Positions 21,554 through 32,299 of a stretch of 64,000 nt of DNA are shown here, one piece after another. The stretch is from positions 62,501,610 to 62,565,609 of the forward strand of contig OX411547.1 in NCBI GenBank assembly GCA_948146395.1. The letters are read 5' to 3'. A program made the position numbers and the translations under genes. The stretch comes from Fragum whitleyi. Taxonomy: Eukaryota; Mollusca; Bivalvia; Cardiida; Cardiidae. The notes beneath the pieces were generated by a model, which saw nothing but the letters and a program-made list of their open reading frames with translations, was not told the DNA's origin and searched no databases. The number at the start of each line of letters is the position of its first letter. The first letter of the stretch is position 1.

Positions 21554-23126
21554 TAGAGCAAAGTGTCCTATTATCGACACCTTAAGGCCAAATAAATGTA
21601 TCATTTTATTTTTTTCTTTTCTTCCCTAAAGGAAATCTACCATCTTGTTAAGTGGCATTTCATTGGTCATTGAAATAGTTAAAGAAGTCTTTAACTTAAA
21701 AATTTGACCAATCAAATGCTCTTTCACATATGTGTCCCGGTATCCCCAAATATTACTTGTTATCCTTATTCCGACACCCAACTCCCTAATTCCGACACCC
21801 TTTGGAATCAATGCAAAAAACCCAGAGATGTTTGACTTAACATAAATAAAGTTCAAAATAATCATTTTAAAACGTATTTGAAGCAAAATGATGGAAAGTA
21901 ACTATTTCTTTCATGCTCTGATGTACTGTTTGTGTAATCTTTACTTAAAATACAAATATTAATAGGAAATAAACAATGTTCACATTATAAATTGCTCCTC
22001 AGTTTGCCTTGTATAATTCCAAATAAAAAAAAATCTGCTTCTTTTACAAAAATCTTGCATTGGAACATTATGCAGTTTCTAAAACGCATTCAATTAAGCT
22101 AGACCTATACATATGCATGTGCCGATGTGCCTGACGAAATATTAAGCAGAAATTGTCTTTGGTCATTTTAAAACAATAAGATAATATGACAGGATTTAAT
22201 TTAGAAACTATTTATATATGAAAATGTATTAAATATAATTCAAATTAAAGGTAATCAGTGCTTTCCAAATAAGATTAAATCAAGCTGTCTATAAAATATA
22301 TAACCAAGTATTTGAAATGATGACATATATACTCTTGTATTCGGTCTGCAATATAATAATAAGTCTACTCGAAGAGACTACGCTCATTTCATTGACATTG
22401 TTAACAAAGACTGGTTTAGATATAGATGATATATCTAAAAAGAACCCAATCAACCAGTATTTGCGAAAAGTACAAATATTCAGCTTTCAATTTTCAAAGA
22501 CAGAACAAAATGCTTCTTTATATTTGTAAGATTTATGGGTGCCTTGGTTGATACCAATAGTCTGAAAATATTGGCTTATTCTTATCAAGCCCTTGTTCAA
22601 TTTTGTAGATTAAAAGTAATTAACTTTACTTGTATAAATAAATAGAATTAACAAACTTTTAAGACTGAAAAGTTAGTACAAGCTAATTTATTCATAATTG
22701 ATATATGAAGTCTAATGTGAGAGAATCTTTCTGGTCTAGTCAAATCATTTAAATATGTTGAATTCATATTTCACAGAAGATTCATTTTCTTAATTGATTA
22801 CACATTCTTTGTAGTATCTAAAGAAATTATTGCTTGCTTGTATTTTAATTACTGAGACATTAAATCATAATTCCTTGAAATCATAATTATTTACATTTCA
22901 AGGGTGTCAGAATTAGGATGAAGTGTCCAAATTGTCGTCTAAATTCCGACACCTCTACTTTTCATTAAATGAACTTGTTTTTTAGGTTGTAAAGGTAAAA
23001 TATTGGTTAAAAGGCTTAAAACTAAACCAGTGAAGTCATTCTTTATAATCCCAAGTTCAAAGGATATTGAAAATATGAAGGGGTGTCGGAATTAGGAGGG
23101 TGTCTGAATTAGGACATTTTACTCTA
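21554..23126. mobile_element. TIR element with subterminal TCCTAATTCCGACACC motifs
   Basis: The left terminus TAGAGCAAAGTGTCCTA and the complement of the right terminus TAGAGTAAAATGTCCTAA are inverted repeats bounded by TA. Both ends carry copies of a TCCTAATTCCGACACC-like motif: one at 21567 and a pair at 21766-21800 on the left; about five in both orientations at 22900-22955 and 23080-23115 on the right. The AT-rich middle has no transposase; small open frames there are unconvincing. Such subterminal clusters usually bind a transposase; this is inferred. Confidence 0.65.
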
Positions 23127-23837
23127 GCAAGATCAAATCGGAATTCTGCGACTTTCTGTGTCCAGGGCGGAGTCTCGGGGATTTTAAAATCAGCCATAGC
23201 CTCTAAATCCATACAAAGGCTGGCAAAAAATAATTCAAGATGTGTTTGTTAAACACCAATGCCCCTGCCACTACAGGGTTTCAGATGTAGAGACGTCGCG
23301 CACGCAAATACATAACGTTTTGTACGGTCGTTTTGCCATTTAGACGATATTACACAGTATTTTTTCGAATTCGCGTTTCATTAATCGCATGTAGATATTG
23401 ACATGCGTTTTTATTTTTATTTTCTAAATAAGTACATGTCATATACCGAAAAGACATAATACTCTATTTCTTTTGGAAGCAATTTTATTTTCAATCACCT
23501 TTTATCATCTTAGTCTTAGATTGATTAAAAAAGCACAGACCACGATGAAATATAACGTAAGACGTTAAAAAATATGACATTTTTTGAAAAGTTTGTCCAC
23601 ACAACCAAATCTTACTTTTTCAATATCTTCCATCATATTTCCACGACATTTTTTATGATTGTACGGAAAAAATGTATTTCAAAGTGTAAAATGACTTTTA
23701 AAATAATATTTTTATTTTGAATTTGAAATTTATTTGCAGGTTAAGAAACAGCAGAAGGAACCTAACGCCGGACATATGTTTTCAAATGTTTAACACTACC
23801 ATGTGCGACGTCAGAGCGGCGGCATTCATTCTTTCCG
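23127..23837 (+). other. No recognised feature
   Basis: AT-rich with A and T homopolymer runs; no gene or repeat end recognised. Confidence 0.45.
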
Positions 23838-24030
23838 ACTAATTGTCTCTCACCAATGGGTTGACAATCGTAGACCTATGTGAGATAGCAGCTGGAGGCT
23901 GGGAAAGGATGTGGTGGTTGTACTGGTGAGAGAAATACCAGGAAGTCATTGTTAGGTGCTCCAGCCGGCGCGATATAACTGAAAAAATGTTGAAAGCAGC
24001 GTTAAACTCCATGCAATCAATCAATCAATG
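23838..24030 (+). mobile_element. SINE, second copy without tRNA-like head
   Basis: It begins at TTGTCTCTCACCAATGGGTT, the same nucleotide as the copy at 10170-10354. It contains GTAGACCTATGTGAGATAGC and TAGGTGCTCCAGCC, and ends with (AATC)n at about 24013-24029. A target duplication was not obvious. The shared 5' boundary suggests a subfamily rather than random truncation. Confidence 0.7.
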
Positions 24031-24178
24031 TATGTCCCAGATAAAAATAGAATCAAATTCGATCTTGCAAAATTAGTTTTTCAAATGTCTCGGATTCTTG
24101 TTTCCTTCTAATTTATGACAAAAAGCTATTCCCATCCAAGCTAGCCCAAGAGTGTCCACCAGACCATAAACAACTTGT

Positions 24179-24780
24179 TTGTCATCGCATATCAACAAAG
24201 ATCTAATAGAAGCCGTGGGTTTAACAGAAAAGCATGTGTCCGATTTCCAAATTACCTCTGTCGAACAGGCTATTAATGCCACATGTTTGCAGCAGAGAGA
24301 TGGAAGGATAAGTGCTAGCAACTTCCACACGGTCTTTACAAAAGGTAAATGGTACCTCTTGCGATGAAGGCATATGCATCTGGTACATGTACATGTGCTT
24401 TAAAATAGAAGAGTGTGGTCTTTTCGTAGGTAGGAACCATTCATTCTTAGGTGCCTCATCTGATCTGATTATAAATTGATCCTGAGGAAAAGGGATACTA
24501 GAAACAAAATCCCCAGAAACAAAGACCAAACACCTACATTTGAAAATTATGAATATCTTTGCAACGATTCTAATGGACTTTCAACATTGAATAAAATGTC
24601 AGTTCACTACTCACAAATTCAAGGACAGATGGGCATTTAACTAGTTGATAAGTGTGACTTTTTTACACAGCAAAATGTCACCTCCCGGAAAAAATAGATT
24701 TGACTCGGTATTTTGGGAAGAGCTTCAAAGTTATCTAGTTAATTTTTGGAAGAAGTGTATTTAAAATTCGTTATTGAATG
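24179..24780 (+). pseudogene. YqaJ-type (lambda exonuclease-like) nuclease remnant
   Basis: YqaJ-domain proteins are lambda-exonuclease-fold nucleases found in phages and, in many invertebrates, in mobile or virus-derived genes. The first piece (24179-24345) ends QQRDGRISASNFHTV, the arginine-then-SASNF signature at the domain start. After a gap (24346-24537), which may be an intron because GTAAAT follows the first piece, a second piece reads MSVHYSQIQGQMGI. That is the QVQGQM-type active-site strand; it is followed by KCDFF and, one frame on, FWEELQSYLVNFWKK. At least two stops and a frameshift (24640-24700) break it. Full domains run about 150-200 residues, so most of the domain is here but dead. 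No partner gene is adjacent. Confidence 0.5.
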
Positions 24781-26531
24781 GAACCCTGAACAACACCGAA
24801 AGTGGAGTCCATTAAAATATCCAATGCAACCATTCCTTTTTTGCAGTGAAAATCAGACACAAGACAACAGCAGAGTTGATTTTCAATCACAGTGTATGGT
24901 TTCAAAAGGACCACTTTCTTAATTGAAATTACCATATGTAATTACCTATTAATTACCTATGCGGAATAATTCGGAAAAAATTGAAGAAAACCCAACTTCA
25001 AACCAGCAAGAAAGTGTGGAATGCTGTAAATGAAATATGTGGTACCATATTTGTTAGCATACATATTTGATCTTTCTGGAACAAGGTGTGGCTTTGTTCA
25101 AAATGTGAATGAGTAACTTAGTTAGTTATTTATTGAAATATTGGTCTTCATCGGCTGCTTGAAAATCTCAAATAGAATCAATTGTGGACTCCTTTATATA
25201 ATGTTAATGTACCTAGTGATCATAATATATATATGACCTTCAAGCAGAGGGGTTAACCGGGTACTTCGTAAAATGAATTTTTGAAAAAGAGATCAGTTCT
25301 AGAATAAGCGAACCATAGGTCGCATTTCAAATATTCATTCTCAGAAAGGCAGCTTGGTTATTATAGTTCCAGAAAATTAGCAATTTGCAAAAAACTTCGA
25401 CCCTAGTCAGTCTACGAAATGCTTGCAGTCTGACAAGGATCGAAACCTCACACCCTTTCGTGTGGCTGGTAATATATAATATTCATTGTGATTTGTAACA
25501 TGATCTAAATACTTAAAATTAGAATTCGTAAACATTAGTCTGTCACACCAGTGAAGTGTATTCATAATGTTTTTAACAATATATTTATTCTGTATAGAAG
25601 CTCTATAAAAACATAATAAAGGTTAAACTTTATTGGGAGGGTACATTATGGTTTATTCCCAGATTGTAAAATGAAAGTGCCGGAGCCAAAGACGTCAGAT
25701 GCCAATATTTTCTAGCCGATAAAATAATTAGCATGATTATCAGCATGTAAAAAAAGAATAACGATGCAAGGATTAGACTGCAAAGTATTTCATTAAAAAT
25801 TAAAGTGATATATTATATTTACTACTTTTGAAAGTTATAAATTACAATTATGTTAATGTAGTGGAGGATACCATAGTAAATGCCATAAAAATGAGTCTCA
25901 TAATCGGAAATACTATGGGTGTAACCCATGCTATTGTGAATAAGGGTGATATTAGAGATACTTATGATAAAGATAAATAATTGATTACATTTTGTAAGAA
26001 ATAGCCGATATCACAAGGTCAAGCCGATATCACAAGGTCATAATCAATCAAATTCAAGAAACACATCTTACACAACTTTATACCGAAGGTTATTCAAAAT
26101 GTGAAATTACTTAAAGGGACAGGAAAAAAAGATAAAGGATATCCAATTTGGAAAATAAACGTTATGACACGACATAGGAAGGAGGAAAAAGAATATATAT
26201 AAATAGAACAGAAGAAGTAAGAAATGTACGCACAATTAAACCAGGTTGTGGACCAAAACACAGCTTCAAATGTCATGTGATAAATTGAAATTAAATTCAC
26301 AAAACTTACAACTGAAGGAAAATCTGATAGGCGTAAATGTTCCTGCTATTATACTTTGACCTTGAATACGAAAGAGCCTAAAATGTACATCTATGCATGA
26401 TTTTGTTTATATATACTCTATCAATTTCTGACGAGTATATTAAGATGGTGACTAAAACATGGAACGGAATATTATGCGCAACTACGAAACCACGGAACCG
26501 AAACATCTTAATGAAACAGTCTTGATCACGG
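24781..26531 (+). other. No recognised feature
   Basis: About 1.7 kb of AT-rich DNA with one 22-bp local duplication near 26008-26040 (AAGCCGATATCACAAGGTCA repeated). No coding or RNA signal was recognised. Confidence 0.45.
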
Positions 26532-27122
26532 AACGATCTACACTGAAACGAACTTCTAAACGGCCACTTTGATTTTGCCAAAAAAGAAACGTTTTCTTTC
26601 GTATCTGAAATGGGGAGTAGTCGAATTCTATTTGAAAAATCATTCGCGAATAGTCTTTAATGAACTTCTAGCTGAAAAAATGTGAGAAAAGCATCGAATG
26701 TGACGGAAATACAGTGGTACCCCTGATTTCAAAATAAACATTGGTGGGTGGGGTAATTTCAACATTTAATGCTTGTATAAGAAACAGAACAACCACAATG
26801 TTATTTTCTTCAATATTTTGACATCTTGCACGCATTTGCCATCGAAGTTTACCACTTATAGGATTAATTTCAAATATTTGTAATACCGAAATTTTGAAAT
26901 TTCTCATAAATGAGCACATTTTTGACTTTTATAATGGAGGGTTCTTGTAATTGTTATTTTACTACAGACACCAATGATAAAAATTCGAATCAATTCTTCT
27001 TTTGAAATACGCCAAATTGAAAGACCTTTCATATTAAAATAAAAGATACTTCATTTGATGACTACAAATATGTTAAAATATGGCAAATCCAGGGTGGCCG
27101 TTAAGAAGTTCGTTTCAGTGTT
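26532..27122. repeat. Inverted-repeat pair, possible MITE
   Basis: ACACTGAAACGAACTTCT at 26532 is the reverse complement of the right arm ending AGAAGTTCGTTTCAGTGT at 27122. The arms extend inward through GGCCAC for about 28 bp with one indel, then diverge. The roughly 590 bp between holds no gene. No target duplication is evident. Confidence 0.5.
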
Positions 27123-27405
27123 CATCATGGAATTATGGGACGACGTGAAGTGACATCGACCTCGCGCTTTAAACTTCACAATAGTGTTGATACATCGGAC
27201 ATAGTCCAGGTAATGGTTAACCTTTCAGAAAAAGGCCTGCTTTCATATACAAAAATAATTAGTTTACTCGGGTTAATGTAAAAGGTTCAATTCCGTTTAA
27301 ACCCAAAGGTAGAAACATAATTTTTTACCAACAAGATCAGAAGCAGAAAGAGATTACAGTGGAACCGACGGTCACAGGTAATTAAGCATTCGTTCGGTGA
27401 TAATA

Positions 27406-27445
27406 AACAAGAGGACCATGATGGTCTTAAAACGCTCACCTTCAA
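27406..27445 (-). repeat. F1 right-end fragment
   Basis: AACAAGAGGACCATGATGGT followed by CGCTCACCTT is the reverse complement of the F1 right end (hairpin then CTCTTGTT). No modules follow, so only the terminus remains. Confidence 0.6.
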
Positions 27446-27557
27446 GTCTTTGATTTTTTTTAATGTTTTACAGAAAATAAAAATGAAATTGTAAATGTAT
27501 TATTGGAAAAAATGTTTAATAAATGTTTCAAAAATGTTAAAGAATAAAAGTTATAAC

Positions 27558-28130
27558 CATGAATATATCTGTCATTTTATTTCTATCCAGTGAAAGGTAA
27601 GGACGTTAAAATTCAGTTTGAAACAGTAAGTTTCCATGTTAGAAATGTTGAATTGTCATCAGTAGTTGCAAATAATCTGAACCAACTTATAGTGCAGAAT
27701 AACATGGAAATCTCTGTTCGTAGAGTAACATTTTCAATCACTGACGGTACTCTATCAAAAGTGGAAGATCATTTGTTCCAAGGCCAATTACCAAATCGCA
27801 TCTTTATTGGAATGGTGACAAATGGACTTATGCATCAAATCCATTCATTTTCACTTTCACTTTCATATAAGAAAAATAGGCGTGGCGTGTAATAGACACA
27901 GTAATCATGGTAAACCATTTGAACCTAATTACACAAATGGATTAACACAGAGATGATATGTGTCTTTGTTCAATGCCAAAAAATCCATTGGGGCTGACAA
28001 ATGATTTGGTATAACAAAAGATGAATATGATGCTGGATTTGATCTCACACCAGATCATGGTAGTGAAGAAGGGCAGTTGCATCATATAAAAACAGGAGTC
28101 TTTGGATCAATAATGTACACAAGTGAAATT
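27558..28130 (+). pseudogene. Virus-like capsid protein, F54H12.2-like, broken
   Basis: Proteins annotated F54H12.2-like in invertebrates are, as I recall, structural proteins of Maverick/Polinton-type virus-like elements. The first frame, open to 27892, contains TFSITDGTLSKVEDHLF and QGQLPNRIFIGMVTN, which fit the conserved core of that family. After a frameshift near 27840 the downstream order is kept: KPFEPNYTNGL around 27915, SLFNAKKS around 27970, and DEYDAGFDLTPD around 28030. The N-terminal part of the family is missing upstream, several stops interrupt the rest, and no full-length protein is possible. It is the first of three consecutive pieces on the plus strand (capsid-like, protease, small ORF), so it is likely part of one inserted element. 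Homology is from memory and needs a profile search. Confidence 0.55.
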
Positions 28131-28171
28131 CAACATATGTATTTGGATCGTGGAATGGGAATTAAAATCTC

Positions 28172-28554
28172 AATAGAAGAGTATGTGCAAAGGATTTATT
28201 ACCAAAACAAAAGCCTTCACATGTAAAGGCTTATATCATCAATACAGCAGATTCTCACAACTCAGGAGAATATTGGGTAGCAGTTATATTCTATCCAAAT
28301 GGTTTTGCAGTGTAGTTTGACTCACATGGTCTTCCACCACATCACTTTTTTTCCTAAATAGTTCACGTTTATGGACTTATAATAACCAACCTATTCGAAG
28401 CATCATAGAAAAGTTTTTGGACAATATTGTATTTTTACCTTGGATGGGATAGCAAGAGGATACTAATTAAAAAACTTCTAAGCAAAACATTCAGCACAAG
28501 GCACTTACACAAAAATGACAGAGTAGTGACATCATGGTTCATATAGACATTTAA
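28172..28554 (+). pseudogene. Adenain-like cysteine protease, broken
   Basis: Adenovirus-type maturation proteases (His-Asp/Glu-Cys) cut capsid precursors and also occur in Maverick/Polinton elements. The order of motifs is visible: VCAKDLLPK near 28195, KAYIINTADS near 28235, GEYWVAVIFYP near 28270, FDSHGLPP near 28316, a SRLWTYN-like stretch near 28365, and GQYCIFYL near 28420. The Asp and the Cys are present. The catalytic His expected in the [EK]HW position is Tyr (EYW). A TAG at 28313, one frameshift near 28350 and another near 28415 break it. The end at 28554 gives about 125 residues, short of the 200 or so usual. AATAAA follows at about 28645. It lies directly downstream of the capsid-like piece, as expected for a virus-like gene block. 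Confidence 0.6.
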
Positions 28555-28834
28555 CAGGATTGTATAGACATTTTGTAAATATAAAATTGATTGCAGATAT
28601 GTTCATGAATACCATTTTTGTTCTTAGTTCACAGTTCATTGTTCAATAAAATATAGAAAATGTTAACATTTGTGCCTTGTTGTCTTTAAATATTCCATCC
28701 TTTTCATGCTTGTTCATGATAAAGGTAAAGAGAATCGGATTCATGATAAAGAATTATGATAAATGTCATATTTTCATGCTTGGAGAAAACACAAAGTCCA
28801 TTTCTAAAAATCAAAGTAGATGTGCTTTCGCCAA

Positions 28835-28889
28835 GGTCCGCGTCTCCTTAATATAAATACATAACAGATCTTCCACTCTTTAACATTCT
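28835..28889 (+). promoter_or_regulatory. Histone-gene-like core promoter
   Basis: GGTCC at 28835, TATAAATA at 28852 and CATTC at 28884 precede the ATG at 28895. Sea urchin histone genes have, as I recall, a GATCC-type box 10-15 bp upstream of TATAAATA and a PyCATTCPu cap site; spacing from TATA to CATTC here is 32 bp, right for a start site. The predicted leader would be about 11 nt. The assignment rests on motif order and spacing only. Confidence 0.5.
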
Positions 28890-28894
28890 AAATC

Positions 28895-29242
28895 ATGGAA
28901 ATGATTCGTAGAGAACTCATAGATATAGCAAATGAATTGCTTAACATTGCTCAGCGACTGTATTGTGTACAGGTAATGATAGGAGACACTCAAATCATCT
29001 CTCCACAAAAAAATGGCATTGAGCAGACACCAAATTATGATCTGCAAGATGTCATTTACTTGGATAGACCCATCTTGGGTAGGACAAAAGAACAACAAAC
29101 CAGAGGACAACTTGAAGTCATTTACATGGGTACTCAATTTAGGGGCCGAGTGGTATGGAATGGAGAAACATTGGTCATGAAGAAAAGAATACGGAGACAT
29201 TGTCCAATTTGCAACGCACGGTTTGGATGCAGACACTACTAA
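28895..29242 (+). CDS. 115-residue protein, function unknown, histone-style mRNA unit
   Basis: The frame is open from ATG at 28895 to TAA at 29240-29242. The first 25 residues (MEMIRRELIDIANELLNIAQ) look helical. The C-terminus is basic and ends KKRIRRHCPICN followed by ARFGCRHY, a small Cys/His cluster (HCxxC, then CxH) that could bind zinc. There is no histone fold and I do not recognise the family. Unlike its two neighbours upstream it has no stops or frameshifts. It is tightly framed by a TATAAATA promoter 43 bp before the ATG and by a histone-type stem-loop 34 bp after the stop. This is the compact layout of a replication-dependent histone gene with a non-histone product. The context suggests it belongs to the virus-like remnant, but it could be an unrelated host gene. 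The long minus-strand frame over it is a shadow. Confidence 0.5.
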   Translation: MEMIRRELIDIANELLNIAQRLYCVQVMIGDTQIISPQKNGIEQTPNYDLQDVIYLDRPILGRTKEQQTRGQLEVIYMGTQFRGRVVWNGETLVMKKRIRRHCPICNARFGCRHY

Positions 29243-29276
29243 AAAGATGGCGGTAGAACAATCAATCAACAAAAAA

Positions 29277-29310
29277 GGTCCTTTTCAGGACCACCCAAAA
29301 ACAAGAAAGA
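29277..29310 (+). terminator. Histone-type mRNA 3' stem-loop and downstream element
   Basis: GGTCCTTTTCAGGACC (29277-29292) is a perfect six-pair stem with a TTTC loop, preceded by an A-rich run and followed by ACCCA. CAAGAAAGA follows at 29302, nine bases after the stem. In animals this pair, bound by SLBP and U7 snRNP, directs cleavage of non-polyadenylated histone mRNAs in S phase. It lies 34 bp after the stop of the 115-codon ORF. The match to the consensus is complete on both parts. Confidence 0.85.
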
Positions 29311-29584
29311 ATTCATTTTCTTTCGCTAATTGTCAAAGTCCTTTTGCATTCATCACTTTCACAATACACACAATCACTAATTACAAAGACAAAATCCATA
29401 AACGAGGTCCCTATCTTCCCGTATTCGGACGGTAACATAGGGACTAAGTCCACATGCAAATAACTCACATTTCTAGTAAAAAAGACTAAGTCCACACGCA
29501 CAAATAGCCTGTCCAAGGTATGGACTGCAGTCTGGTACCAGGGTACCACACAGCCGTCTATGACTACTCGTGGCAATTTTTTTC

Positions 29585-30000
29585 AAAACAAAATCTTTAA
29601 AATTCTTCTCCAAAACCATTTGGCCATTATCGATGAAACTTAACATGACTGTTTCATGGGTGGTCCTTTATATGAACTGTTTAAAATATTTAATTTGCCC
29701 TTAGATATGGGCAAGGCAGAGCTTATATTTTTATGAAATCTTGTAAAATCGCCTGACTTAAACTTGGCATGAACGTGCTTTTACCCTATGTCATTTATAA
29801 AGAAAAATACCTTTGTGTTTCTTTGGTGAACCTTTTCTCAAGTTGTATTCAAGAAAGAAATATTGATTGAACCCATTGTATGGATGTGGTGTTGCGGGGC
29901 CACAAAATGTTCTCCCAAACCATTTGACCAATTCCAACGAAATTGGCAGGATGATGTGTCTTGAACCAATCTTTTCATAGCTGTAATTTTGTTGGTCTAT
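29585..30000 (+). repeat. Degenerate modular repeat units
   Basis: Two units have the module core in diverged form: TTCTCCAAAACCATTTGGCC with GATGAAACTTAACATGA, and TTCTCCCAAACCATTTGACC with ACGAAATTGGCAGGATGA. GGGTGGTCC follows the first. No end hairpin was seen. Confidence 0.45.
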
Positions 30001-30204
30001 ATATGTATGTGGCCTGACGGGGTTTATGTTCACAATTTTCCAATGCTATATATAGTAATTCAAAAAGAATCAATACTAGTATATATTTATTTGAAAAAAA
30101 AAAAAAACTTTCCATGGAATGGTTTTGCCTACATTAAAATCGGCCTGTTTTTTCTATCTTACCACTCATCACAAATTGCCTTAGTTTCCATTTCTGAATT
30201 TCTA

Positions 30205-31000
30205 TTTTATGCTCCTCGAAGGGAGAGGATATAGCCACCGCTTCGTCTGTTCATCCGTCCGTCAAAAATTCCGTCCGTCCATCCCCAGCGATTTCTCCAT
30301 AACTCTTGGGCCAAATCAAATTAAACTTACCATGTGAACTTCCTATGATATAGTGTTGATGCAGCTGTGATGGTTTTTAGATTTGAGGCCTCGTCACGGG
30401 AAAAGGGGGACTTAGGTTAAATATAGGTTTTTTTTCAAATTTCTCCTAGTCTAATGGTCAGAAATTTATCAAGTTTTATATTTGAGTAGCAAATCTGATG
30501 CCTTTTACTAAAAACAATATGAAATTTTCGTACAAAAAATATATCATGGAAAAACGGGTCTAAATGTTTGTTCCCTTTACCTTAGCTTGTAAAATACAGT
30601 TATTCTTTCATTTCTCCTAGTTTTTTGTTCAGAATTTGATGAAATTTCACATAAATAATAAATCAGATGTCCTTTATCATAAACTATTTGAAATTTGTGT
30701 CATGCAAAAAGGGGATTTAATTTTTGTTACCTTTATGTTAGCTGTTTAAGATAACAACTTATTTGAGTCCTTGCAATCTGACCACATTTGTTATTTTTGA
30801 TACTTAGATTTTGTCTGGAGCATATCTCCTTAAGTATAAAAGCTATTAATTTGAAACTTTAAGGGTGGATAGATCTCGTGGAGGAGAAGTGCAATCCACA
30901 AGAACTACAATTCTTTCTTGCATAATTTTGGAGTTACTGCCCTTTGTTATTTTTGAGCGGAAAATAGATAGGACCATTTTCACGTGTTTTCCGATGGATT
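30205..31000 (+). mobile_element. F3 repeat, left end and D-type modules
   Basis: The left end TTTTATGCTCCTCGAAGGGA is a hairpin with a GAA loop. CGCTTCGTCTG and CCGTCCGTC stretches follow, then GAGGCCTCGTCACGGGAAAA and D-type units (GGTGGATAGATCTCGTGG, GAACTACAATTCTTTC). The element is cut off around 31000 and lacks its right end. Confidence 0.7.
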
Positions 31001-31087
31001 TGTCCCACATTGATGTCAAAATCCCATAAAACACAGGAAAAGGGGCTCTACGGATTAACAATTTCTACAAACTGAAAAACAGCTTTC

Positions 31088-31106
31088 TTTTTTTTTTTTT
31101 TTTTTT
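31088..31106 (+). repeat. Poly-T tract
   Basis: Nineteen consecutive T bases. It could be the complement of a retroelement tail, but no element body was identified beside it. Confidence 0.8.
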
Positions 31107-32299
31107 GCGTTTCACCTTTCTTTAAAAGTAATAAAGGTCATGTAGCATCAAATTGAGCTGATTGGTATTTTGATAGGTTGTAGAGCGTTTCAGGATCTCA
31201 CAGGCCTGTTGTTTTTAGAATTAATTTAAAAATAATGAAGGGTACTATAACCGAAATAACGATGTTCTTTTTTACATTTTAGTAAATTCGTTAACTTTTT
31301 TTTTTAAAGTTCAAATATAGGTGACCAGATGAAAATAATTGAGCAAAAAGATGAATGGCGAGAGCAGAGTCGAGAAAATGACAGATTTTTTTTTTTTTCG
31401 AGAATTCACTTTTGCATATTCACGCAACCCCAAGTAAATCTTATTTATAGATTTAATCTCATCTTATATTTCAAGAATAATTTATACACACTGATCACAA
31501 CCAATTTTGTGAATTTTTTGTGTCGTCAATACAGGTATTGTTGGCGTTATACTTATACCTCGTAACTATATTTCGCATTGAATTGCAGTTCCAAGGCTTT
31601 GGTAGCCTAGAAAATTTACTCATGTCGTAACAGAAATTAATAGGTGAAATTCATAAAAAATAATCACAGGAATTATTTTTTGCTTACTCTCCATCCGAAT
31701 AGTTTACGCTATTTTGTTCTTGAAGTATACGTTCACAAGACAAACTTAAACCTTTATCATATAGTTAAGAAAATGTCGAAAATGACACTGTCAATTATAA
31801 TAGAACGATTTCCGAATGAACACGTATGAGTGGGAGGAGCGTGTTTTGAGAGAAATTTGATAGGGGTGATCAAAAAATACTAAATTCGTCTAAAAAATTT
31901 TACCTCCTTTCTTTAAAAATCTACGTAAATTCGTGTTCAAATGTCTTCACGGACCATTCAGACTCTTTAAAACCCACAACAGACAATGAAACTTTTGAAA
32001 AAAATCTTTCGAACGTTGATTTCGAATTGTTTATACGATTTTGGAGCGTTTTGAAGTGAGTGTTTTAACTGAATTAATGAAGCTGTGTACGAACGATTTA
32101 GAACTGTTAAATTGAATGAATGTCAAATTCTCAATGTTTCTAACTGTATCTCTGTTGTTATTGAAACTTTCTTCTTGAAAATTGGCATGTGTGTTCACCA
32201 TCACAAGAGCTACCTATGATAATGAAGGAGCAAAACTCTGGAAGCAATTTTGCAAGAGTAGTGCCCCTTCCTAAGCTTCGATTTTTTTCAGTATCCCCC
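31107..32299 (+). other. No recognised gene; possible module near 32150
   Basis: Mostly AT-rich. At about 32140-32290 a module-like unit (TTATTGAAACTTTCTTCTTG with CATCACAAGAGCTACC) leads into the right end at 32300. The short open frames at 31329 and 31644 show no domains. Confidence 0.4.

Noticed and set aside
28895..29242. Decayed or unusual histone gene
   Set aside because: Promoter and 3' end look histone-like, but the protein has no histone-fold pattern and ends in a Cys/His cluster.
28880..29272. 130-codon minus-strand frame opposite the 115-codon ORF
   Set aside because: The plus strand has a promoter, ATG and stem-loop in order; the minus frame has none and crosses the stem-loop.
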